A stretch of DNA of 64,000 nt, from contig NZ_SCMB01000002.1 in assembly GCF_014323605.1 (NCBI RefSeq), forward strand, positions 248,001-312,000, in the 5' to 3' direction. Shown piece by piece: positions 34,939-44,621 of this stretch (its first letter is position 1; every line of letters starts with the position of its first letter). The notes under the pieces were generated by a model, which searched no databases, was not told the DNA's origin, and was given only the letters and a program-made list of their open reading frames with translations. A program made the position numbers and the translations under genes. Source of the stretch: Lactobacillus kimbladii. GTDB taxonomy: Bacteria > Bacillota > Bacilli > Lactobacillales > Lactobacillaceae.

Positions 34939-37900
34939 TTACTCTTCAGATTCTAAAGGTTTGATCTTCGTGTTATAAACTAACTTAACCTTTTCACGCA
35001 CCTCAGTTTTCCAGCTAAGCCAGTTTTTTAATTTACTATCAGGGTGCGCCTTTTTATATTTATCGAAGTATTTTTTGCTTACTAAATCTCCCATACCTTT
35101 AGGGTTAACCTCATCTGGCTTGTAATTGTTGACAACATAGTTCAAGTTATCATAGTCAAGACTGAAATCGTCAGCAAGTTGACTTAAAATCTTTTTATTT
35201 TCCTGTTTGATAGAGTTTTCTAACACATCTTCAACCTTTTGATCAGAATATTTATGCGGATTATCTTGAACATCTTGCCAAATCGAACGAATATGGTTTG
35301 CCCGTAGCTCATTAGTTTTAGCGTATTGATCAATATAGTTACCAACTTGTGAAGTTTCGCTTTGATCCCTAGATTTTTGTGAGGCGCTTATTTGTTGGCT
35401 TTGCTGATTTGCTGTTGAAATATAATCTTGAATGAGTGACATAATATAACGTTCATCCACTTCTTTAATATGAATAGATTCAAGCTCGTAATCTTCATCA
35501 AGATCAACGTCTACTGAATCATCATCATTTTTATTTTCTGTTTTTAAATTATCGATAATATTTTGGTATGTACCTTCTAAAGTGTTTTCTATTTCAGGTG
35601 GGATATCATCAACATTAACTTGTGCAGAAGCAGGAAGTTTGTCCTGCTTATCTAACTCATCATAAGTTTTAATAGCAGCAAGTGCCTGATCATATTTTTG
35701 AAAAGCTTCAGCAAACTGTTTTTGTTCTATTTTAGGAGCATCAATGAGTGTAGCCAATATCTGCGAATTATCGACATATTTGTCTAGTTTCTTACGTGCC
35801 TGTACATAACGCTCCCGCGAAGTGTTCCAGTCTGGAGCAAGAACACCATTAGTCCCACCATTCGCATAAAGTGTCAACGCTTTATCTATTGCTTCACTAT
35901 ACTGATTAGGATATTGGAAAGTTACGATTTGCCCCCATTTTTTGCCATCATTATAAATGCGGTTTGTTCTTGAAAAAGCTTGTATGAGGTTTTGGGCATT
36001 CATTGGTGATCGGTCAAGATATAGTGTGGATAATCTTGGTGCATCAAATCCAGTCAATAACCGATCAACTACGATCACTATGTCTAGTTGTTGGTCTCGT
36101 GTTTGGTATGCTTTATTTTTGCATGCTAAACGATCATTGACATTGCGATTATAACTGCCAAGCTCTGCCATAGAAAACTGCGTGTTAAACATTTTGTTAT
36201 AATCATCCAGAGCCTGCTTCATTTCTTCTTGATTAGCCATTGATTCATCTTCATTTTGGGAGATTGAATAGGTAATAGCTATGCGGGGAAAATCTGGCGC
36301 TACTTTTCGAATACGATTAGGAACTTCACCGTTGACAATTGTTTCCTGAAAAAGATGATAATATTTTTGTGCCTGCTTAATAGAGGATGTTGAAAACAGT
36401 GCAGAATATCTGTAGCCATTGCTAAGACCTTGCTTACGATAAGCTAAATCTAAAATTTGCTTGACCACTGCCTTCATGTGAGCATATGTGAGATAGATAC
36501 CATCGTTATCTGTTTGATTTGAATTTCCTTCATTATCTATTTTAAAACCAAGTACTTTTTTATCATGAATTGCATCTTCAATAGTATATTTATGCAATAT
36601 CGGACCATAAAGTTGTTCAGTAGTGCGTTCATCTTTTCCATTTTCAGCACGTGCGTTTTCTGCAAAAATTGGTGTACCGGTAAAACCATACCATAGTGGT
36701 TGACGATTAAAGAATCTGTCTAGTTCCCTTTTTTGAGTTGGCGTAACTGCTCTATGACATTCATCAACAATAAAAGCTAATCGTAAGTCTTTCAGTTTTT
36801 CATATTTTTTAGCAATTTCAGGTGAATTTTCCATTCGTTTAAAAATAGTTTGCAGTTTCTGTCTGGAAGTTACAATCACATTGCGGTTGCCATCACCCAA
36901 TTGCTTGACCAATTCAAAACTATTCGCAGTTTCATCCACATCAATCGTGTCATTATTTGCATAAGTCTGAAATGCAGTAACAGTTTGCATGTCCAAATCT
37001 TTGCGGTCAATTAGAAAAATCGTCTTATCAATGGCAGGAATTTGTAATAAATTGCGGGCAACTTTATAGGAAGTCAGCGTTTTGCCTGAACCAGTAGCGT
37101 GCCAAATAAAGCCAGACTTTCCTTCACGCGATGCTTTGAAAATTGCTTGTATTGCTTGAATTTGATACGGACGCAGCAGAATGATTCTCTGCGCATTGTC
37201 ATCTAAAACAGTATAATCAGCAATCATGTGATGTGCCATCGGAATGGATAATACATCACGTGCAAAATCTAAGTAATCATTAACTTGCTGCTTATTTTGA
37301 TCAATCCAAGAAATTAAAAAATTAGCACGTAAATTTTGCCCAGCAGGAATATATTGAGTATTGGTACCATTTGTAACAACAAACATTTCTACAAAATTAT
37401 AGATATCACCAAATTTATCTTCGTCTATATACTTTTGTATTTGACGAAACGCATCCATAAAAGGAAAGTTTGGGGTTTTCAGTTCAATATGAATCAGGGG
37501 TAAGCCGTTAATCAAGAGAGTAACATCAAAGCGCCTATCTTGATCAAGTGGTGACAAACTCGACTTATTAACTTCTACTTGATGAACAACTTCATAAACA
37601 GAAGTTCCACCAGCAATATTGGTATTATCTAAAATTAACAAATCAGCATCTGGTAAAGAAGAATCATCGCGCTTTAAGTGATGCCTAACCTGCCTGTTAG
37701 CACCAGCCAAGAATTTAGCAGCTTGGTAAAAATTAGGTTGGGTTATTTGCGTACGAATAGTTTCTTTTTCATTTTGTGTTAGTGGGACATCATGAAGTTG
37801 ATCACGGTTGTTATCTTCAAGAATCTGAAAAAAATTCGCCCATAATTGCGGAATTGTTTTTAAATCTTCACGTAAACGCCATTGGTTAATACCTTGAGTC

Positions 37901-37956
37901 AATTGCTCAATTAAAGTTTTTTCCATTTGAGCTTCTTTAACTGCTGCCACTGACAT
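34939..37956 (-). CDS. hsdR: Type I restriction enzyme, R subunit
   Basis: A 1005-residue motor-nuclease subunit. The N-terminal nuclease domain has the PD-ExK elements RRFDVTLLINGLPLIHIELKT. The SF2 translocase has FIWHATGSGKTLTSYK (Walker A), FIVDECHRA (motif II), WYGFTGTPIF (motif III), LLTGFDAPRLSTLYLD (V) and QAFSRTNR (VI). A helical C-terminus would contact HsdM/S. AAGGAGA is six bases before the ATG. It follows hsdS by 18 bases in the order hsdM-hsdS-hsdR. Confidence 0.95.
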   Translation of the reverse strand: MSVAAVKEAQMEKTLIEQLTQGINQWRLREDLKTIPQLWANFFQILEDNNRDQLHDVPLTQNEKETIRTQITQPNFYQAAKFLAGANRQVRHHLKRDDSSLPDADLLILDNTNIAGGTSVYEVVHQVEVNKSSLSPLDQDRRFDVTLLINGLPLIHIELKTPNFPFMDAFRQIQKYIDEDKFGDIYNFVEMFVVTNGTNTQYIPAGQNLRANFLISWIDQNKQQVNDYLDFARDVLSIPMAHHMIADYTVLDDNAQRIILLRPYQIQAIQAIFKASREGKSGFIWHATGSGKTLTSYKVARNLLQIPAIDKTIFLIDRKDLDMQTVTAFQTYANNDTIDVDETANSFELVKQLGDGNRNVIVTSRQKLQTIFKRMENSPEIAKKYEKLKDLRLAFIVDECHRAVTPTQKRELDRFFNRQPLWYGFTGTPIFAENARAENGKDERTTEQLYGPILHKYTIEDAIHDKKVLGFKIDNEGNSNQTDNDGIYLTYAHMKAVVKQILDLAYRKQGLSNGYRYSALFSTSSIKQAQKYYHLFQETIVNGEVPNRIRKVAPDFPRIAITYSISQNEDESMANQEEMKQALDDYNKMFNTQFSMAELGSYNRNVNDRLACKNKAYQTRDQQLDIVIVVDRLLTGFDAPRLSTLYLDRSPMNAQNLIQAFSRTNRIYNDGKKWGQIVTFQYPNQYSEAIDKALTLYANGGTNGVLAPDWNTSRERYVQARKKLDKYVDNSQILATLIDAPKIEQKQFAEAFQKYDQALAAIKTYDELDKQDKLPASAQVNVDDIPPEIENTLEGTYQNIIDNLKTENKNDDDSVDVDLDEDYELESIHIKEVDERYIMSLIQDYISTANQQSQQISASQKSRDQSETSQVGNYIDQYAKTNELRANHIRSIWQDVQDNPHKYSDQKVEDVLENSIKQENKKILSQLADDFSLDYDNLNYVVNNYKPDEVNPKGMGDLVSKKYFDKYKKAHPDSKLKNWLSWKTEVREKVKLVYNTKIKPLESEE

Positions 37957-37974
37957 ATTTGTCTCCTTTACCTA

Positions 37975-39120
37975 CTATTCAACAAACATATTTTGTAAAA
38001 GACACTTTTTAACTTGTTGAAAATCTTGCAATTTCTTATTTTCTAATTCGATTAATTGGTCAACCTTAGATAGGAAGTTATAAATTTTTTTTTGCTCTTT
38101 AAAAGATGATATCTTTATCTTAGCGTCACTAATATCATTAGAAGATATTGATTCAAAAGTAGAGCCAGTAGACAAACGTTCCCAGTACCCTACCACCTTC
38201 AGTTTTTCTAAATTGTAATATAAAAAGTAGTTACCTCTTAAAGCAGCCATCCCTCTGCCTATTACAGCTTTATATTCATTTTTAGCAACTTCACCAACGG
38301 GAGCTCTTACTGTTAATAATACATCTTTGGGCATAGCTATCTTAGTTATTTGCGTCGTCCAAATACGTGGCTTAACATTATGATGTTTAATATCTGCATT
38401 TCCCTGAATTAAAATCATTGAATTTTCAATAGGCGTATCAAAGTAATTAGTTGAAGAGGGAGACTGACCCATAATTATATCCACTAAATGACTAAGTTTC
38501 TTTTCTTTCCAATCAACTTCAAACCCATTAAATCGTAATTCAGGAATTTTGTCATCATGATTAGGAAAAAGCTTTTTTAATAGAGCTTTTTTTAGCAACT
38601 CCAACTTGTCAATCTTATGCTGCTGCAAATCAAGTAGTTTTTCTAACTTATCAAATAAATTGCCGATTTCTTGCTGTTCACTGCATTCTGTTAAACCTAC
38701 TTTATAAGTTCCTAATTCAGGTGCAGTTAGCTGAGGTACTCCAGTTGATTCAGAGAAAAAATTCAAATTTTCAATCTCATTACTTAAGAACTTCATATCT
38801 ATATTTTTGCTTTTTGGAACAAGAGCAAGTAGACGAACAACCGGAGTAAATGGTTTTGGTTGATAAAAGGCTTTTCCAATTTCTCCTCTTCCAGTCACTG
38901 TTACTGCAGGTGCTTCTATTTTAAAAGTATTAGTATATCCAATTATTCCATTATTTTTTAGCGTATTGCCAATTACTGGATACTTACCGTCCTTTAATAA
39001 TTTATTTTTTTCTAAATCACCCCCAGCTTTTATATTAACAATATAGTTAATTTTTATTACCTTCCATTCATCTTCAAAACCTTTAAATCTCATATTTGGC
39101 ACTGAATTATGTTCATTCAT
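37975..39120 (-). CDS. hsdS: Type I restriction enzyme, specificity subunit
   Basis: A 381-residue HsdS with two target recognition domains, each led by a related sequence (MRFKGFEDEWK near residue 10 and LRFNGFEVDWK near 195) and followed by helical spacers (LFDKLEKLLDLQQHKIDKLE and FLSKVDQLIELENKKLQDFQ). These read the two halves of a split DNA site. No second hsdS copy or recombinase is seen nearby, so there is no sign of phase-variable switching in this window. It starts 13 bases after the hsdM stop. Confidence 0.94.
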   Translation of the reverse strand: MNEHNSVPNMRFKGFEDEWKVIKINYIVNIKAGGDLEKNKLLKDGKYPVIGNTLKNNGIIGYTNTFKIEAPAVTVTGRGEIGKAFYQPKPFTPVVRLLALVPKSKNIDMKFLSNEIENLNFFSESTGVPQLTAPELGTYKVGLTECSEQQEIGNLFDKLEKLLDLQQHKIDKLELLKKALLKKLFPNHDDKIPELRFNGFEVDWKEKKLSHLVDIIMGQSPSSTNYFDTPIENSMILIQGNADIKHHNVKPRIWTTQITKIAMPKDVLLTVRAPVGEVAKNEYKAVIGRGMAALRGNYFLYYNLEKLKVVGYWERLSTGSTFESISSNDISDAKIKISSFKEQKKIYNFLSKVDQLIELENKKLQDFQQVKKCLLQNMFVE

Positions 39121-39133
39121 TTTTCATCAAACC

Positions 39134-40714
39134 TTACTTCAAAATATTTTTTAATTGTTCAAGCGTTTTTTGTGCTTCTGGGTTGGTTCCAACCAATTCA
39201 TCCAAAGAATTCTTAATTTCATCAGTTGTTTCTTTTTCCTCTTTTGTAATGCTAGTCATATCTGAAACTAGTTTTTGCACATCAACCGGTGGTTCTTCTT
39301 CAAAAGTATCAACATAACGGGGAATGTTTAGATTAAAATCATTTTCTTTGATCTCATCAAATTTTGCCAAATGAGCATATTTTTCAACATCTTGACGTGC
39401 AGAATAAGTAGTTAAAATCCGATTTATATCTTCTTCCCGCAATTTGTTTTGCGTTTTAACCTTTTCAAAACCTTTAGAAGCATCAATAAACATGACATCA
39501 CGGTCCTGCTTATCTTTTTTAAGTACAACAATCACTGTTGGAATACCAGTACTATAAAACAGATTTGTTGGTAAGCCAATAATTGCATCAATGGCGCCAT
39601 TTTCAAGGAGCTTTTGCCTGATCTTGCCCTCAGCACCACCACGAAAAAGAACGCCGTGAGGTAAAACTATGGACATTACACCACTATGCTTTAAATGATA
39701 ATAGCCGTGAAGTAAAAAGGCATAGTCAGCCTTCGATTTAGGTGGCAAAACTCCATAAGGTGAGAAACGAGGATCGTCTAAAAAGCCCTTGTTCGCTGAC
39801 CATTTTAATGAATACGGTGGATTCATAACAACTGCGTCAAAGTTATTGGCTTCTTCTGCTGGCCAATCTTCATCCAAGGTATCGCCATTTCGCAAATGCC
39901 TGTTTGCTTGGGCAATGTTGTGCAAGATTAAGTTCATTTTAGCCAAGTTATAAGTGGAGGTATTAATTTCTTGCCCATAATAAGTAACTCGATCGTGAGC
40001 TAAACCATATTTTTTAAAGTTTAAGAGCAAAGACCCGGATCCCATAGCAGGATCATAAACCGTCATCCCTGCTGAATAATCTTTACCTACCAAAGTTAAA
40101 CGGGTTAGTAGCTCAGAAACTTGTTGAGGTGTATAAAATTCACCAGCTTTTTTGCCAGATTCTGAAGCAAACTGACTAATCAAATATTCGTAAGCATCAC
40201 CCAGACTATCACCAGGAGTTTTAACTAATTCTATTTTACCAATTGCTTGAATAACTCCGGCTATAGTATCTGTTATTTTCTGAGGTGTACTTCCCAAACT
40301 TTTGGAATATAAATCATAATCATCAAACAATCCTTCAAAGTCTTGATCCGAGCTTTCTAGTTTATTGAAAGCATCACCTAATTGCTTGACCTGAAAAGTA
40401 TGATTATTGACTGCTTTTAAAATACTATTATATGTGTATTCAGGTTCAATTACATAGCCTAATGATACACGCAACTCATTAACTAGTTCTGCATCTTCAG
40501 CATTATCTTCATAAATTTTTTGGGCTTCATTTAATGTTCCATCAGGCTCATCTGACAACAATTCCAAAACGTTGTATAGCATGTGATCAGATAAATATTT
40601 ATAAAAGACAGTGCCTAATAAATAGTTTTTATATTGACTCGCATCCATCTTCGATCGTAATGAGTCTGCAGCACTGAACAGCCCTTGTTGTAAACTTGTA
40701 GTTGTATTTGACAC
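39134..40714 (-). CDS. hsdM: Type I restriction enzyme, methyltransferase subunit
   Basis: A 526-residue adenine N6-methyltransferase. The N-terminal HsdM helical domain is present (SLRSKMDASQYKNYLLGTVFYKYLSD). The SAM motif is VYDPAMGSGSLLLNF, the catalytic NPPY is in AVVMNPPYSLKW, and GEFYTPQQVSELL precedes the core. It protects host DNA and is required for restriction. First gene of the hsdMSR operon; 40715-40860 upstream holds the likely promoter region and no gene. Confidence 0.95.
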   Translation of the reverse strand: MSNTTTSLQQGLFSAADSLRSKMDASQYKNYLLGTVFYKYLSDHMLYNVLELLSDEPDGTLNEAQKIYEDNAEDAELVNELRVSLGYVIEPEYTYNSILKAVNNHTFQVKQLGDAFNKLESSDQDFEGLFDDYDLYSKSLGSTPQKITDTIAGVIQAIGKIELVKTPGDSLGDAYEYLISQFASESGKKAGEFYTPQQVSELLTRLTLVGKDYSAGMTVYDPAMGSGSLLLNFKKYGLAHDRVTYYGQEINTSTYNLAKMNLILHNIAQANRHLRNGDTLDEDWPAEEANNFDAVVMNPPYSLKWSANKGFLDDPRFSPYGVLPPKSKADYAFLLHGYYHLKHSGVMSIVLPHGVLFRGGAEGKIRQKLLENGAIDAIIGLPTNLFYSTGIPTVIVVLKKDKQDRDVMFIDASKGFEKVKTQNKLREEDINRILTTYSARQDVEKYAHLAKFDEIKENDFNLNIPRYVDTFEEEPPVDVQKLVSDMTSITKEEKETTDEIKNSLDELVGTNPEAQKTLEQLKNILK

Positions 40715-40860
40715 TTTTATTCCCCACTTTAACTATTTTGATTTTTAGTCCTTGGTCTTTTTATTAATGAACTTAGTTTTGAATAATATTTTCATTAACT
40801 TATTAGTTACTACTTAATTGTACCATTTTGGATATATCAATTAGGTAAATTTTAATAAGC

Positions 40861-41403
40861 TTAATTCTTAGTAATTTCCTTATTTTCCCATACTAAAGCC
40901 AAAGAAAAGACTATTTCAATTCCCATCATTGTTAAAGCTAAAATTGCTGGCTCACAGTTTAGTCCAATGATTAAAGCCAAAAAGGGTATTAAAATTGCCA
41001 AAGTAAAATAAACCCTTGACTTATAAAGCCAACTATATGGTAGTAAATGTGCACCAAAAATAATTGCTAAAATCATAAGCATTTTTTCTGGTATAGTTGG
41101 ATAAATCCACATCGCAATTAACAAATACAGTGCTTGGTTAACAGAAAACAGTATCCCCAACTCAGTTAATGGATTATCTTTATTTTGAAAATCAACATTA
41201 ATTAGCTTTGAAACAAAATAAGATAAAGGCAGTAAAACTGCAGCACACACAAAAGTAAGAAGATTTTTCATTAATATTGGCATAGGCGAAAAGTAAATAA
41301 TTGCAATAACTAGCCAAATAATAATAGAAGCCAATATAATATGCAGTCCTCGTTTTTGTTTAAGTGCACAATCCAACCTTAATTCATTAATTTCTTGCAT
41401 CAT
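40861..41403 (-). CDS. Multi-pass membrane protein (DUF7010-like)
   Basis: A 180-residue membrane protein with about six hydrophobic segments, including GLHIILASIIIWLVIAII, LLTFVCAAVLLPLSYFVSKLI and LMILAIIFGAHLLPYSWLYKS. From memory it resembles a Firmicutes family of unknown function labelled DUF7010. I place the start at the ATG at 41403, since AAAGG is spaced for it; alternatives are 41409 and 41400. It is divergent from the LytTR gene and not clearly part of the restriction operon. Confidence 0.7.
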   Translation of the reverse strand: MMQEINELRLDCALKQKRGLHIILASIIIWLVIAIIYFSPMPILMKNLLTFVCAAVLLPLSYFVSKLINVDFQNKDNPLTELGILFSVNQALYLLIAMWIYPTIPEKMLMILAIIFGAHLLPYSWLYKSRVYFTLAILIPFLALIIGLNCEPAILALTMMGIEIVFSLALVWENKEITKN

Positions 41404-41530
41404 CTGCATCCTTTGTTGGGTAATATAAGTAAAACAACTTTTCTTTTAAATTATACTTTAGTATATTCATGCACTCAAACTCTCTTTTTATTATAAAAGC
41501 TAAATTTTAGCCAGAAAGACAGATTTTGTA

Positions 41531-41557
41531 ACCATTAATGACGTTTATTCCACCATT
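41531..41557 (+). promoter_or_regulatory. Direct repeats, candidate LytTR binding site
   Basis: ACCATT at 41531-41536 and again at 41552-41557, 21 bases apart, two helical turns. This is the spacing known for LytTR regulators. A TATACT -10 (41593-41598) lacks a good -35, as expected for an activated promoter. Autoregulation is inferred. Confidence 0.45.
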
Positions 41558-41622
41558 TGCAGTAATTTAGGATAAAAGTTGAATTCATCTACTATACTTA
41601 TTAACAGAAAGGAGCGCCAGGA

Positions 41623-42057
41623 ATGAAAATTAATTGTCACATCGATCCTAATATTAGTGAAGAACACGGTGAATTATGGATCAAAAAAATGACACCAGCA
41701 ATTAATGAACTTTTGCAAAAATTAACAAAGTCCGAAAATTCTTTATGGTGCCATTATCAATCTCAAATTTATCCGATTAATTTTGAAGATATTTATTCAC
41801 TTGAAGTTGCTAATAGAGATATTAATGTTTATACAGAAAAGCAGCAACTTACATATAATGATCGTTTATCTAATTTGAAAGCAGATCTACCGAACTATTT
41901 TATTGAAGCTTCACGCAGCGCTATATTTAATTATCAGCATATCGACCACCTTGAATTACTTAATAATGGGTTAATCGATGTTGTTCTGACTAATAAGCAT
42001 CGCGTACAAATATCAAGAAGAAATATTAAGAACCTGAAAGAGAGGTTAGGAATATGA
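41623..42057 (+). CDS. LytTR-domain DNA-binding regulator
   Basis: A 144-residue protein whose C-terminal 100 residues form a LytTR DNA-binding domain (YPINFEDIYSLEVANRDINVYTEKQQLTY is split across it, ending HRVQISRRNIKNLKERLGI). There is no receiver domain, as in the small LytTR regulators that pair with a membrane inhibitor. GAAAGGAG precedes the ATG. The next gene overlaps by four bases and encodes the expected DUF3021 membrane partner. Confidence 0.88.
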   Translation: MKINCHIDPNISEEHGELWIKKMTPAINELLQKLTKSENSLWCHYQSQIYPINFEDIYSLEVANRDINVYTEKQQLTYNDRLSNLKADLPNYFIEASRSAIFNYQHIDHLELLNNGLIDVVLTNKHRVQISRRNIKNLKERLGI

Positions 42058-42512
42058 AAAATATGAAAAAATTAATCAACTATACATTTAGGTTTTCAGC
42101 TGAAGGAACCCTATATGGACTGATCGCTTCTCTTTTTTACAATTTTTCCAATAAAAACTCAGCATATTATCCCTCAGTTCCCAGTTTTTCTGCAAAATTT
42201 GCTACTCCTCTTAATGCTATGACCGTCTCAGTAATCTTATGGGCATTAATGGGATTAGTATTCGGTTTTGGTAGCTTTGTCTTTGCTATTAGACAATGGT
42301 CCATATTAAAGAAGACAATCGTTAGTTTTATCATTTACTACATCGGGTTTACTCCGCTTGCTTTTTTAGCAGGTTGGTTTCCAGCAAATATCGTTAACTT
42401 TATGATTTTTACAGGAATCTTCATCTTAATTTACGTCATAGTATGGTTTATAAGATCTTACCAAGTTATAAGAGAAATCAGAGAGATCAACAATAAAATA
42501 AAAAAGAAATAG
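42054..42512 (+). CDS. DUF3021 membrane protein, partner of the LytTR regulator
   Basis: A 152-residue protein with four transmembrane helices (about residues 14-28, 55-80, 88-108, 114-134) and a basic C-terminal tail (REIREINNKIKKK), the DUF3021 layout. In streptococci and other Firmicutes such proteins antagonise the LytTR protein encoded just upstream. The overlap at ATGA supports coupled translation. A second ATG nine bases in is possible. Confidence 0.85.
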   Translation: MKNMKKLINYTFRFSAEGTLYGLIASLFYNFSNKNSAYYPSVPSFSAKFATPLNAMTVSVILWALMGLVFGFGSFVFAIRQWSILKKTIVSFIIYYIGFTPLAFLAGWFPANIVNFMIFTGIFILIYVIVWFIRSYQVIREIREINNKIKKK

Positions 42513-42531
42513 TTTATTTGTTTCTACAAAT

Positions 42532-42565
42532 TAAAAAGGTGAACATTTTGAAGTGCTCACCTTTT
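42532..42565 (+). terminator. Terminator after the LytTR/DUF3021 pair
   Basis: AAAAAGGTGA.CA / TG.TCACCTTTTT hairpin with flanking A and T runs. Confidence 0.88.
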
Positions 42566-42603
42566 TATTCAATCAAATTTATTTTCTACTGACTAACCGT
42601 GAT

Positions 42604-42969
42604 CTAAAATAGATCAATTCCTTTTTGATGCAAATTATCTAAGCAACTTTGCAAATATTCATCGTCGTGCTCTGGGTAAATTGGATCAGTCCACGGAATA
42701 GCCGGTAAACTTTCGTACTCAGGACAATATTGTCCTCTATAATAAGGATCAAACCATTTAATATCTGGATGATAATGGCGTCGTTGCATTTCAGCTAATA
42801 CTAACAAATGAAATTGATACAATTTATAAGGTGAATACTGAAAAACATAGTTAACAGTGGCATGTGATTTGCCCCAGCCACGTCCGCGCAAAGCTGCAAT
42901 TTCTCGATGTTGCCCTAATAACTGTTGCATTGGTAATCGCCAAATTAAGTCTTGATGCCATAATCTCAT
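42604..42969 (-). CDS. Pyrimidine dimer DNA glycosylase family protein
   Basis: A 121-residue protein starting MRLWHQDLIWRLPMQQLLGQ, followed by HREIAALRGRGWGKSHATVN and YVFQYSPYKLYQFHLLVLAEM. This is the Pyr_excise / TIGR02328 pattern related to T4 endonuclease V, which removes UV-induced dimers. The basic N-terminal part holds the likely catalytic and DNA-binding residues. It overlaps the upstream DUF1722 gene by four bases (ATGA), so the two are translated together. Confidence 0.82.
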   Translation of the reverse strand: MRLWHQDLIWRLPMQQLLGQHREIAALRGRGWGKSHATVNYVFQYSPYKLYQFHLLVLAEMQRRHYHPDIKWFDPYYRGQYCPEYESLPAIPWTDPIYPEHDDEYLQSCLDNLHQKGIDLF

Positions 42970-43352
42970 AATTTTTCTTTATTCTCCTGAATTAAACGTG
43001 AATTTAATAAATAAGAAACTTGATACTTTTCAGCTAAACGACTTAAAAATGGACCCAATTCATCTTCTGTTGGTGATAATTCTTGCAATAAATGTAAGTA
43101 AGTTTGCTTTTCCTCTGACGTACAAGTTTTCTTAAAGTAGCCCCAGATATGTTGATAGGCGTTGGTTAAGGTTTTAACTGTTGGAATTTGACTGGCTGCT
43201 TTTTCTAATAAGTTCTTGAATTCGATATTCTTTTGTTCTGACCATTCGTTGTCTTTAGCCAGCAGCCTAATCTGCTCATAGCACTGTTGCGAATGAGCCA
43301 TTACCCAATATTTATTGTAGGCCCATTCTTCTTGCCATTTATTCATTTTCAT
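42966..43352 (-). CDS. YbgA/DUF1722 family protein
   Basis: A 128-residue protein with the YbgA signature WAYNKYWVMAHSQQCYEQIR and a helical remainder (LSPTEDELGPFLSRLAEKYQVSYLLNSRLIQ). In other bacteria the domain is often fused to DUF523 or sits beside photolyase genes. Here it pairs with a dimer glycosylase, which suggests a DNA repair role. The start is either the ATG at 43352 or the one six bases later; AGGA is better spaced for the second. Confidence 0.8.
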   Translation of the reverse strand: MKMNKWQEEWAYNKYWVMAHSQQCYEQIRLLAKDNEWSEQKNIEFKNLLEKAASQIPTVKTLTNAYQHIWGYFKKTCTSEEKQTYLHLLQELSPTEDELGPFLSRLAEKYQVSYLLNSRLIQENKEKL

Positions 43353-44621
43353 TTGTCCTATTTTTTCATGCGTCTACACGTATAATAATATAAAGCTTTT
43401 GTCCTTTATAATAATTTAAGCATTTAATTTCAATACGATTTAGGCGGATTCTCCTAGTTTTGAGCTACATTTCTTACTTTTACTTCCTATTTCATAGTAA
43501 TTTCGTAAATTTCCCAGAATCAAAATAAGTCCCATTTTTATATTTATTAGTGATATAAATTCTCTAATTATTCCTTCATCTCTTAATCCATTTTATCATA
43601 ATATTTAAATCAGCAACCCTACCTAGAAATCATGGCTGGGTCAATCTAATAGTAAGGATTTTAGCTAATGCTTATAAAGGCTGTCATTCTATTATCTTTT
43701 TTCAAAACCTTTTTTAAGGTAGGTCATTCTAAGTACAACAGCAAGGAGACCAGCAAACTTCATCATAATACGTCTTATATCTTTTAAAGTGGCATTAGTA
43801 GTATAGTCGATCACACTTAATTTTCTATACTCCAATCCTTCCTTCAGGAAAAATATGTTAAACAAGTTAAAAAAGTCTTTGACAACAGTATATTAACAGT
43901 CCATTGATCTTAATCTACTATAAAATCGGAATTCTCAGTTTGCAACTTCTTTCTAACCAAAGTTAAACTTAGCAATTTTTTCGTAAATTATGTCATAAGC
44001 CAAAGCATATTGTTGTAAACGAATTTGCTTATCTTCAGACAAACTTAATTATTAAAATAAAAACTCTAGTTTAAATCTTTGTTTCAAGCAATCCAATTAT
44101 ATATTTCAGAAATTATAAAATATATACTAAGTTAACAAATCGTAAGGTCATTTATAGCTACAAGAATTAAAGATATTCATTATAATTATTTACTATTAAA
44201 AAAGGACAATTTAAGATTTTTAAGAACTTTCTTAACTATTCTATTTTGATAGTAATGCTTCTTATAATATTAAACTATATAAAATTATGCCTTAACTGAT
44301 GCTTTAATTACTTAATATTAATTACTTGTATCCAAAATTTTTCAATAACTTACAGAAAAATAAATATATAGTATTAATATAATAATTTTGAAATACATTT
44401 TAATAATTATGAGTTAATTAACGGAAAAGGTCATTACCTAATTAATCATATTCATTCCAAGTTAAAAACAATATATTCTATCATTTTATATCTTCGGATT
44501 CTTTTTCATACTTTATACTTTTTAACAAATCATGTTAATAGATTTTTTTACGTTTATATTTTTATCCTAGGGAAAAATTTATAATTTGCTCTAAATCTAT
44601 TCAAAGAACAATAAAATAATA
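43353..44621. other. Gene-poor AT-rich stretch with decayed coding fragments
   Basis: About 1.27 kb with no intact gene. On the reverse strand 43692-43892 stays open for 66 codons (YTVVKDFFNLFNIFFLKEGL, then TLKDIRRIMMKFAGLLAVVL) but has no credible start. 43953-44052 reads LSEDKQIRLQQYALAYDIIY and then stops. These may be pieces of one lost gene. The remainder, 44060-44621, shows nothing recognisable and is very AT-rich. Confidence 0.5.

Noticed and set aside
37975-39120. Possible phase-variable hsdS switching
   Set aside because: The two half-repeats are the usual internal direct repeats; no second hsdS copy, no inverted repeats between copies and no recombinase are present.
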